This document shows, one piece after another, positions 1-7,100 of a stretch of DNA of 35,091 nucleotides. Numbering within the stretch: position 1 is the first letter of the stretch; each line of letters begins with the position of its first letter. The stretch comes from Gemmatales bacterium (GTDB lineage: Bacteria > Planctomycetota > Planctomycetia > Gemmatales > Gemmataceae), in contig BPJP01000018.1 of NCBI GenBank assembly GCA_026004675.1, positions 1 to 35,091 on the forward strand, in the 5' to 3' direction. Made by a program: the position numbers and the translations under genes. The notes below the pieces were generated by a model. The model searched no databases. It saw only the letters and a program-made list of their open reading frames with translations, and had not been told where the DNA came from.

Positions 1-37
1 GTTTTTCTTTTCTGGCGTTCCGTGTTCTTGTCCTTCT

Positions 38-313
38 GTGGCCGAGCTTTGCGACCGGTCCGAGTATGACCGTCTGGTTCGGGAGATTGAGGCCAGCGGT
101 GTGTCCGGCGAGTTGCGGGAGTTTTTGTTGTTGGGTGCGGTCCGATGGGTCCGCTTTCGGTTCGATCGGATTGCTGCCTACTACCAGCACGCTCCAGAGC
201 AGGTGAAGCGGTTGTTTGAGTCTCAGGCCCTGGTCATCTTGGATCGTGATCGGGCGGTTGAGCGAGGCTTGCTTCGTTTGAGCGACAGATTGAAGAAGTT
301 GTTGGGTGAGTAG
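38..313 (+). CDS. Conserved small phage protein of the DNA-modification cassette
   Basis: A 91-residue protein starting at GTG 38; because the window opens only 37 bases earlier, a longer start cannot be excluded. It is soluble, charged and mostly helical-looking, with no signal peptide or membrane segment. The central part (AYYQHAPEQVKRLFE followed by ALVILDRDRA) resembles, from memory, an uncharacterised family found beside ParB-like and TET/JBP genes in phages with modified bases. Its last codons overlap the next gene by 8 bases, which suggests translational coupling. No catalytic motif is recognisable and no function is assigned. Confidence 0.7.
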   Translation: MAELCDRSEYDRLVREIEASGVSGELREFLLLGAVRWVRFRFDRIAAYYQHAPEQVKRLFESQALVILDRDRAVERGLLRLSDRLKKLLGE

Positions 314-1133
314 AGGGGTCTTGGTTCTGTCCTACCGTCGTCCTCGTGGTGTGAGGACGCTGGGTTTTTTGCGTCGGTACGGATATACCGGGGACTGGCG
401 GATTGTTTGTTCTGATGATGATCCGACTCTCGGGGAGTATTACTCCGTTCATAGTCGAGGACGGGTGATTCCGTTTCGTCGCGCGACGATCGAATGCGAC
501 TACTGTGACTTGCTGCCTTTCGATGATGAGCGTTATCGATCCGTCCTGCCGGCGCGAGTGGTGGCCTGGGATGTTGCGGACGCTTTGGGTTGGAAGCGGT
601 TCGCGCTTTTTGATGACGATTACGATAGCATTCAGTTGTCCTCGTCGTTTTCATCTCGCCGGTATTCTCTTCATCGAATCCCATATTTTCTTGATCGTTT
701 GAGCGAGTTGTTCTGGCGTTGGCTGGAGTCGATGCCATCGTTTGTGCTTGGATTGTCGATGGGCCAGACTGGAGACAGGTCTTATGAGCGAGATAGTTTC
801 AAGCGAAAGGCGATGAACAGTTTTTATCTTTTGACCTCGCGGCGGTTTTCTTGGGTTGGTCGGTGCAATGAGGATGTGAGTACTTATTTCGGCGAGCAGT
901 TGCGTGGTAAGATATTCTTGCAGGTGAATTATTTGTTGGTTCATCAGAGTCGCATGATGTCGCGTGATGGCGGTTCGACGAATCTTTATAAATCTCTTGG
1001 GTCTGATCGTATCAAGGCCTTGTATTCATTTCTTCAATGGCCTGGAATGGTTCGAGTCGGATATTGTGCGTCAGTCGGTCGGTGTCACCATAAGATTCTG
1101 GCGCATTCGTATCCCTATGTTGTTCGGAGGTGA
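306..1133 (+). CDS. Putative TET-associated-type glycosyltransferase (DNA base modification)
   Basis: 275 residues from GTG 306, overlapping the previous gene by 8 bases. The N-terminus (GVLVLSYRRPRGVRTLGFL) looks like the first beta strand and helix of a GT-A glycosyltransferase. An acidic cluster FALFDDDYD at about residues 99-107 sits where the metal- and sugar-nucleotide-binding DxD motif is expected. In the TAGT/GREB1-like family such enzymes are proposed to transfer sugars to oxidised bases in phage DNA. The adjoining ParB-like and ABC-ATPase/acetyltransferase genes match that context. No TET/JBP dioxygenase or base-hydroxymethylating enzyme is in the window; it may lie upstream. Family assignment rests on motif and neighbourhood, so another GT-A family is possible. 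Confidence 0.6.
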   Translation: MSRGVLVLSYRRPRGVRTLGFLRRYGYTGDWRIVCSDDDPTLGEYYSVHSRGRVIPFRRATIECDYCDLLPFDDERYRSVLPARVVAWDVADALGWKRFALFDDDYDSIQLSSSFSSRRYSLHRIPYFLDRLSELFWRWLESMPSFVLGLSMGQTGDRSYERDSFKRKAMNSFYLLTSRRFSWVGRCNEDVSTYFGEQLRGKIFLQVNYLLVHQSRMMSRDGGSTNLYKSLGSDRIKALYSFLQWPGMVRVGYCASVGRCHHKILAHSYPYVVRR

Positions 1134-1139
1134 CTGGTT

Positions 1140-1694
1140 GTGGAAATCGAATTGTGGGATATTGGCAGGGTAAAGCCTTATGAGAATAACCCGAGAAAGA
1201 ATGATGATTCGGTTGATGCGGTGGCGGCGTCCATCCGCGAGTTTGGGTTTCGTCAGCCGATTGTGGTTGATGCCGAGGGGGTCATCATTGTTGGGCACAC
1301 GCGGTACAAGGCTGCGCTGAAGCTTGGCCTTGAGAGGGTGCCGGTGCATGTCGCGAGAGATTTGAGTTCGGAGCAGCTGAGGGCTTATCGGATTCTCGAC
1401 AACAGGTCGGCAGAGTTTTCGAGTTGGAATTATGAGTTGTTGCCCTTGGAATTGGAATCCTTGGCGAGCGACGGGGTTGATTTACCCTCGCTGTATTTGT
1501 CTGATGATGTGGAGTGGAGACCTCGCGAGAGCAAGAGGCGATCGGTTGAGAAGAGGGCGATGAAGAAGGAGGTACTGGGGTCGGGTTTTCGGTATGGTGT
1601 TTTGATCGAGTGTGCGAGCGAGTCGGATCAGTTGAGTTTGTTGGATAGGTTTTCGGTGGAGTTCGGTTCGAGGTGTCGATCGGTCATCTGGTGA
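1140..1694 (+). CDS. ParB/Srx-fold nuclease-like protein
   Basis: 184 residues from GTG 1140, with a Shine-Dalgarno GGAGG about 10 bases upstream. The ParB N-terminal fold is clear: VKPYENNPRKN near residues 11-21, a helix AVAASIREFGFRQPIVV, and the signature GHTRYKAALKLG at about 52-63, the nucleotide-binding box of ParB-type CTPases and of phage ParB-like nucleases. There is no helix-turn-helix partner domain of plasmid-partition ParB; the C-terminal 70 residues are basic and unrecognised. In phages this domain commonly sits beside DNA-modification genes (Mom, TET, glycosyltransferases), where it is thought to act on DNA or nucleotides rather than in segregation. It is followed by the ABC-ATPase fusion after 7 bases. 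Confidence 0.85.
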   Translation: MEIELWDIGRVKPYENNPRKNDDSVDAVAASIREFGFRQPIVVDAEGVIIVGHTRYKAALKLGLERVPVHVARDLSSEQLRAYRILDNRSAEFSSWNYELLPLELESLASDGVDLPSLYLSDDVEWRPRESKRRSVEKRAMKKEVLGSGFRYGVLIECASESDQLSLLDRFSVEFGSRCRSVIW

Positions 1695-1701
1695 GGTTGA
1701 A

Positions 1702-2844
1702 ATGAGGTTGGATGCCAGAGTGTGTCACGAGGTCGTTTTGACGCCTCGTGTGAAGCAGGTGTGTGGTATTTTTGATTTGTCTGGCGATTACAAGAATGAA
1801 AGGTCTTGGAGTTGTGATTTGCCTTTGGAGGAGCGTGACTGGAAGATCGGTTTGATTGTTGGTCCGTCCGGGTGTGGGAAGACGACGGTGGCCCGGGCGC
1901 TTTTCGGCGATGCGGTTCTTCAGGCGACGGACTTGAAGTGGCCGACTGATTTGTCTGTGGTCGATGCTTTCCCTTCCTCATTGTCTGTGTCTGAGATAGT
2001 TGAGTTGCTTTGCAGTGTCGGGTTCAGTTCTCCTCCTCACTGGTTGCGTCCTTATTCGACTTTGTCTCTTGGCGAGCAGTTTCGGGTCAGTCTAGCGCGG
2101 CTGCTTGCAGAGCGTCGGGAGTTGACCGTTTGCGATGAGTACACATCGGTGGTTGACAGGACGGTGGCGCGTGTGGCGAGTGTGGCGTTGGCGAAGACGG
2201 TGAGGAAGCTAGGCTTGCGTTTTGTTGCTTGCACGTGTCATGAAGATGTTGAGGAGTGGTTGCAGCCTGATTGGGTTTTTCGTCCGGCGGAGATGAGGTT
2301 TCACTGGAGGTGTCTTCAGCGACGGCCAGTTATCCACTTGGAAGTTATACGTTGCCGGCGTGAGGCTTGGGAATTGTTCCGGCAATATCATTATATGAGC
2401 GGCAATCTGCATGTGGCGGCCAAGTGTTTTCTGGCTTTGTGGGAAGGGCGTCCTGTTTGTTTTTCTGCCTGGCTGCATGAGCATCGGAATTACAGCTCTG
2501 CGGCTTCTGGTGGTGGGAAGAATGCTGCCAAGATCAGGGAGCATCGGACGGTTTGTTTGCCCGATTATCAGGGTGTCGGGATTGGTGTATCGGTATCTTC
2601 TTGGTGTGCCGCATTGTTTCGAGGCGCTGGGTACAAGGTGGTGAGTCGAACGAGTCATCCGGCGATGGTGGCTTCTCGGATGAATGATGATCGCTGGAGA
2701 TTTCGTTCTCGGAAGTTGACGACGCGGTATCGCAATTCTTTTGCGGTTCATTTTTTCAACTATTCTGGTGTTCGAGGCGTTTACGATTTCGAGTATGTCG
2801 GTCCTTCCTTGCCGATGCGAAATGCGAGGATGTTGTTGGTTTGA
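1702..2844 (+). CDS. ABC-ATPase fused to a Mom/GNAT-like acetyltransferase
   Basis: 380 residues from ATG 1702. Residues 1-200 form an ABC-type ATPase: Walker A GPSGCGKT (54-61), signature LSLGEQ (121-126), Walker B LTVCDEY (141-147) and a switch histidine in ACTCHED (H180). Residues about 211-380 form a GNAT-like domain with CFLALWEGRPVCFSAWL strands and a cofactor-loop-like DYQGVGIG (288-294), reminiscent of the Mom base-modification enzyme of phage Mu. No transmembrane segment is present, so it is not a transporter. Families of this build occur next to ParB-like genes in phages and are predicted to add an acyl-type group to DNA bases. Substrate and chemistry are inferred from family context. 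Confidence 0.75.
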   Translation: MRLDARVCHEVVLTPRVKQVCGIFDLSGDYKNERSWSCDLPLEERDWKIGLIVGPSGCGKTTVARALFGDAVLQATDLKWPTDLSVVDAFPSSLSVSEIVELLCSVGFSSPPHWLRPYSTLSLGEQFRVSLARLLAERRELTVCDEYTSVVDRTVARVASVALAKTVRKLGLRFVACTCHEDVEEWLQPDWVFRPAEMRFHWRCLQRRPVIHLEVIRCRREAWELFRQYHYMSGNLHVAAKCFLALWEGRPVCFSAWLHEHRNYSSAASGGGKNAAKIREHRTVCLPDYQGVGIGVSVSSWCAALFRGAGYKVVSRTSHPAMVASRMNDDRWRFRSRKLTTRYRNSFAVHFFNYSGVRGVYDFEYVGPSLPMRNARMLLV

Positions 2845-2853
2845 TGGTGGTTT

Positions 2854-3033
2854 ATGAATCCTTCTTCTTTGAGTGTTGCCGAGATGGCGAAGTTGCTCGG
2901 TGTTAGCGAGAAGCAGCTGCGTGATGATATTTCGGTTGGTGCGCCGGTCAACGCCGACGGCACGATCAACCTGGTTCATTACGCTGCTTGGCTGTTGAAG
3001 GAGATGGGCGGACGTGGCGGCGATGGACCTTAG
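2854..3033 (+). CDS. Small HTH protein, candidate terminase small subunit
   Basis: A 59-residue protein from ATG 2854 that ends inside the start of the large terminase gene (20-base overlap). It reads as one helix-turn-helix (SVAEMAKLLGVSEKQLRDDI) followed by a short wing (GAPVNADGTINLVHYAAWL) and a charged tail. The same pattern, HTH then a wing then LVRYVSWLIK, recurs at residues 8-60 of the following terminase, so the two modules look paralogous. Position and fold fit a DNA-recognising small terminase component of the Nu1 type, but it could also be an accessory regulator. Confidence 0.65.
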   Translation: MNPSSLSVAEMAKLLGVSEKQLRDDISVGAPVNADGTINLVHYAAWLLKEMGGRGGDGP

Positions 3034-5368
3034 GCGGTTGAGGCCGGGAGAGTTGTGCCGGCTCTTGAACTCGACTCCATTGGGAGTGGTGATTGACACG
3101 CGTCAGTTGTATCACCATCGGAGTCTGGCGGGATTTAAGATCGGCGATGGGAAGACGGTCGACCTGGTTCGTTATGTTTCGTGGTTGATCAAATATCGGA
3201 AAGAATATGTCCGGGGCAAGTCGCGGGTGGACCTGGCGTATGAGAAGCAGAAGGAGCGGTCGAGGGCGCGGAACATCGCTTTGTCTCTCGCTGGGAGAGA
3301 CATCGGCGATTTGCCGCCGGTGGTGAATCCGGAGAGGAAGGAGCGGGCGGCTTTAGATTTTCGGTTTTTCTGCGAGCAGTATTTTCCTTTCGCGTTCTAT
3401 CTTCCTTGGTCTCAGGATCATCTCAAGGTCATTGCCAAGATCGAGCAGGCGGTGTTGCGTGGTGGTCTTTTTGCTTTGGCCATGCCTCGCGGGAGCGGGA
3501 AGACGACTATTTGCGAGTGTGCTTGTATTTGGGCGGTGCTTTATGGGCATCGCGACTTTGTTTGTTTGATTGGATCGGATGAGGGTCATGCGGCTTCGAT
3601 GCTGGAAAGCATCAAGACCGAGTTCGAGGGGAATGATCTTCTGCTTGAGGATTTTCCCGAGGCGGTGTATCCGATCCATTGTCTTGGGGGCATATCGAAT
3701 CGATGCAGTGGTCAGCTTTATAAGGGGGAGCGGACGCATATCGGTTGGACCGCGAAGGAGCTTGTTCTGCCGACTATTCCTGGGAGCAAGGCGAGCGGGG
3801 CGGTCATCAAGGTCGCCGGGATCACGGGCCGGATTCGGGGCATGAAGCACAAGCGGGCCGACGGCAAGGCGATTCGACCTTCGCTTGTGGTTCTCGATGA
3901 TCCGCAGACGGATGAATCGGCCAGGTCGAGTTCTCAGTGCGCTCAGAGGGAGAGCATTCTGGCTGGTGCGGTCCTCGGTCTCGCTGGCCCGGGCAAGAAG
4001 ATTAGCGGCATCATGCCTTGCACGGTCATTCGGCCTGGCGACATGGCCGACAACATCTTGAATCGGGACAAGCACCCGGAGTGGAACGGGGAGCGGACCA
4101 AGATGGTCTATTCGTTTCCCAAGAATCAGGATTTGTGGAAGACTTATGCGATCCTTCGGGAGCAGAGTTTGAAGAATGGTGGTCGTGGCGAGGAGGCGAC
4201 CGAGTTTTACAGGCAGAACCGAGCGGCGATGGATGAAGGTGCGGTCGTGGCTTGGCCGGAGCGGTTCAATTATGACGAGTTGTCCGCGATTCAGCATGCG
4301 ATGAATCTGAAGTTGCGGGATGAGGTCGCTTTCTTCGCCGAGTACCAGAACGAGCCGATGGCGATCGTGTCGGCGAATGAGATGAGTGAGCTTGGTTTTG
4401 ACCTGTTGATGCTGGAGAAGAAAATATCGCATCTTCCTCGCCGTGTGGTTCCTGCGGCGGCGTCGCGGCTTGTCGCCGGCGTGGACATTCAGAAGAGCGT
4501 TTTATTTTTCGTCGTTTGTGCTTTTGATGAGTCTTTCAATTGCTGGGTCGTTGATTACGGGACCTGGCCGGATCAGGGCGGGGTTCATTTCAGGGTCAGT
4601 TCTGCGGTTCCTCTTCCTTTGGAGGTCAAGTATCCGAGTTCTTCTTTGGATCAGGTGTTGTTCAGGGCGTTGCGCGACCTGGTCGTGGATTTAAGAGATA
4701 ACAGGAATTATGTGAGGCAGCAATCCGAGGAGCGGATGTCTTTGAATCGCGTCTTGATTGACTGCAACTGGAGCGTTTCGACCGAGACGGTTATGCAGTT
4801 CGCGAGTTTGTCGGAGATGTATTCTTTGGTCATCCCTTCGCGTGGTCGTTCTTCGATGACGGCGCTCAAGCCCATGAATGAGTGGCGGGTTCAGGCTGGG
4901 GAGCGTGCGGGATGGAACTGGCGATTGATATTTCGTCCTCGGCGGACTCTTATTTTCGAGGCGAACGAGTGGAAGACTTTCATTGCTCAGAGGATCAGGT
5001 CTGAAGGTTCTGGCGGGTCGCTTTATTTTTATGAGGCACAGAGGAATGCTCATCGGATGCTGTTCGATCACATGCTTTCGGAGACTCCGAATCGGATCAA
5101 GAATGAGACCACGAATCGCGACATCATCCATTGGTCCTTGAGCAATCCTGGAGAGGACAATCATTTCTGGGATTGTCTGGTTCTCTGTTATGTCGGGGCC
5201 AGCGAGCTGGGCTTGAAGTGGCGGCTTGATGCGGAGCGGATGGTCGGTTCATCCAGAGTTGTTCCAGCTCCTCGGGGGGAAGCTGTCGTTCCAGGGAGAG
5301 AGAGGAAGTATGTGAGTCTTCAGGAGCTTCAGAAGATGAAGGAACGAAAAATGCGTTTTGGGTCTTGA
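3014..5368 (+). CDS. terL: Terminase large subunit with N-terminal HTH-like extension
   Basis: 784 residues from GTG 3014 (ATG 3023 is an alternative in the same frame). It is the DNA-packaging motor. Walker A is MPRGSGKT (157-164) and Walker B with the catalytic acidic pair is LVVLDDPQTDE (291-301). The nuclease half begins about residue 480 with VAGVDIQ (D491), continues through VVDYGTWPD and VLIDCNWS, and ends with HFWDCLVLCYVGASELG. These motifs resemble the lambda gpA/GpA-type group. Residues 1-110 precede the ATPase and contain an HTH-and-wing segment like the preceding 59-residue protein, plus a basic linker (YEKQKERSRARNIAL). The extra DNA-binding module makes the protein longer than usual for the family (roughly 450-650). 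Confidence 0.93.
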   Translation: MAAMDLRRLRPGELCRLLNSTPLGVVIDTRQLYHHRSLAGFKIGDGKTVDLVRYVSWLIKYRKEYVRGKSRVDLAYEKQKERSRARNIALSLAGRDIGDLPPVVNPERKERAALDFRFFCEQYFPFAFYLPWSQDHLKVIAKIEQAVLRGGLFALAMPRGSGKTTICECACIWAVLYGHRDFVCLIGSDEGHAASMLESIKTEFEGNDLLLEDFPEAVYPIHCLGGISNRCSGQLYKGERTHIGWTAKELVLPTIPGSKASGAVIKVAGITGRIRGMKHKRADGKAIRPSLVVLDDPQTDESARSSSQCAQRESILAGAVLGLAGPGKKISGIMPCTVIRPGDMADNILNRDKHPEWNGERTKMVYSFPKNQDLWKTYAILREQSLKNGGRGEEATEFYRQNRAAMDEGAVVAWPERFNYDELSAIQHAMNLKLRDEVAFFAEYQNEPMAIVSANEMSELGFDLLMLEKKISHLPRRVVPAAASRLVAGVDIQKSVLFFVVCAFDESFNCWVVDYGTWPDQGGVHFRVSSAVPLPLEVKYPSSSLDQVLFRALRDLVVDLRDNRNYVRQQSEERMSLNRVLIDCNWSVSTETVMQFASLSEMYSLVIPSRGRSSMTALKPMNEWRVQAGERAGWNWRLIFRPRRTLIFEANEWKTFIAQRIRSEGSGGSLYFYEAQRNAHRMLFDHMLSETPNRIKNETTNRDIIHWSLSNPGEDNHFWDCLVLCYVGASELGLKWRLDAERMVGSSRVVPAPRGEAVVPGRERKYVSLQELQKMKERKMRFGS

Positions 5369-5400
5369 CATGACATTCTCAAGACTTTTAGAAATAAGTT

Positions 5401-5628
5401 ATGAGCGACTCTTTGGACAATGAGGCGTTGGCGCGTGCTGCGTTGGAGCCGAAGTCGGCGTCCAGCGAGGCCGGTTCCGTGCAGGCTCATGATCTGAGCC
5501 AGGTGATTGAGGTGTTGAACCGGCAGTTGGCCATTGAGGCGCTGAAGGGAGCGAACAGGCAAGGCGGACCGAAGTCGGGATGGAGCCTGCTTCGGGTCGC
5601 GTTCGGTAAACCACCTGGGGCTGTTTGA
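5401..5628 (+). CDS. Small head protein at the gpW position
   Basis: 75 residues from ATG 5401, between terminase and portal, where lambda-like phages encode the 68-residue head-completion protein gpW. It contains a helical segment (SQVIEVLNRQLAIEALKG) and a glycine/proline-rich tail. There is no clear Shine-Dalgarno before the ATG. Its stop overlaps the proposed TTG start of the portal gene. Similarity to gpW is by size and position only; I do not recognise the sequence. Confidence 0.55.
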   Translation: MSDSLDNEALARAALEPKSASSEAGSVQAHDLSQVIEVLNRQLAIEALKGANRQGGPKSGWSLLRVAFGKPPGAV

Positions 5629-7100
5629 TAGAGCAAATCAAGAAGATCCTGTTTGGAAGGAAGCGGACAGGAGTTTCTAAGAAGCCATCTCAGCGGCAAG
5701 TTCGCGGCATTTATGAAGCGGCTTGGACCAATGACGAGAATGAGCAGCACTGGTCCTATGCCGACAACTTGAGTCCTAACGCAGCTCTTGATCCTTTCGT
5801 CCGCGAGACGATCCGGAACCGCGCTCGTTACGAGGCGGCCAACAACGGGTATGCTGCGGGCACATTGCAGAATATAGCGGACGACCTGGTCGGGAACGGA
5901 CCGCGTCTCCAGCTTCGCGTTCCTGATGTCAGCACGTCCGTGGCCAATCGGATCGAGGACGTGTTCAGGTCGTGGAGCGAGCAGATCGACCTGGTCGAGA
6001 AGCTGAGGCTTCTGCATCTCACCAAGGTGCGCGATGGCGAAGCGTTCGCGGTGATGGTGTCCAATCCGGCCCTATCGTCTCGCGATTCTGTCAGTCTCGA
6101 TTTGATTTTGTATGAGGCGGATCAGGTCCGTGATCCGTTCGATTACGGCTTCGATCCTCTTTATGCGGATGGGATCAGGCGTGATGAGTTCGGCAATATC
6201 GTCGAGTACACTTTTCTGAGGTACCACCCCGGAGGGCCGAAGGGTTACATGGTTTATGAGACCATGACTCTTTCGGCGGATCAGGTCATTCACTGGTACA
6301 CGCCTTTGCGCCCGGGCCAATCTCGCGGCGTGTCGGCTCTCGCTCCGGTTCTGAACCTGTTCGCTCAGCTGCGGCGTTACACTCTCGCGACTCTTTCTGC
6401 TGCTGAGACAGCGGCGATGTTCGCCGGCGTGTTGAAGACTCCGTTCCCTGTCGATCCGGAGGTGACGCAGTTGGATCCTCGGGGGATGGACTCGTTTCAG
6501 CTGAAGCGCAATTCTCTGATCACTCTGCCTTATGGGACGGAGGCGCAGCAGTTCAAGCCTGAGCAGCCGACCACCACTTATCCCGAGTATGTCAAAACAC
6601 TTCTCAATGAAATCGCTCGTGGTCTCAACGTTCCGTTCAATGTCATTTCGGGCAACAGCAGCGGATACAACTATTCTTCGGGCCGGCTGGATCATTTGAT
6701 CTATCATAGGTCGATTCGGACGGAGCGGACGCGGTTGGCTCAGCGGGTATTGCGTCCGATATTCTCTTCTTTTGTCGAGGAAGCTGCGCTTCTAGGTCTG
6801 ATACCGGAATCTTTGCCGCCGTTGGAGCGATGGTCGGTCAACTGGCATTACGAACCGTTCGATAGCATCGATCCGGTCAAGGATGCGCAGGCCCTGGCTC
6901 TCCAATTGCAGAATAAGACGGTCACGCTCGCTGATGTCTATGCGGAGCGCGGTAGAGACTGGGAGCAGGAGCTGATCCAGATCGCGCGAGAGAGGAAGTT
7001 GATGCGCGATCTTGGTGTTGATGAGTTGTCGCAGCAAGAGGCTGCGGTGTCGCCTGGGAATGGAGGCCCTCCTGATGAAGAAGAGGACGCGGCGGAGTAA
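5625..7100 (+). CDS. Portal protein, lambda gpB family
   Basis: 491 residues from a TTG start at 5625 that overlaps the preceding stop codon, with a G-rich Shine-Dalgarno-like run just upstream. The portal forms the dodecameric ring through which DNA enters the head. Recognisable lambda-portal segments are a NNGYAAG motif followed by DDLVGNGPRL near residues 72-95, ADQVIHWYTPLRPGQSRGVS in the middle, and GLNVPFNVISGNSSGYNYSS toward the C-terminal half. The end is acidic (PDEEEDAAE). The C-terminus overlaps the start of the capsid fusion gene by 26 bases. Length is typical for the family (about 480-530). Confidence 0.92.
   Translation: MIEQIKKILFGRKRTGVSKKPSQRQVRGIYEAAWTNDENEQHWSYADNLSPNAALDPFVRETIRNRARYEAANNGYAAGTLQNIADDLVGNGPRLQLRVPDVSTSVANRIEDVFRSWSEQIDLVEKLRLLHLTKVRDGEAFAVMVSNPALSSRDSVSLDLILYEADQVRDPFDYGFDPLYADGIRRDEFGNIVEYTFLRYHPGGPKGYMVYETMTLSADQVIHWYTPLRPGQSRGVSALAPVLNLFAQLRRYTLATLSAAETAAMFAGVLKTPFPVDPEVTQLDPRGMDSFQLKRNSLITLPYGTEAQQFKPEQPTTTYPEYVKTLLNEIARGLNVPFNVISGNSSGYNYSSGRLDHLIYHRSIRTERTRLAQRVLRPIFSSFVEEAALLGLIPESLPPLERWSVNWHYEPFDSIDPVKDAQALALQLQNKTVTLADVYAERGRDWEQELIQIARERKLMRDLGVDELSQQEAAVSPGNGGPPDEEEDAAE

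Noticed and set aside
223..738. Minus-strand frames opposite the modification cassette and the late genes
   Set aside because: They are shadows of strongly coding plus-strand genes with arginine/proline-rich translation and no ribosome-binding sites.
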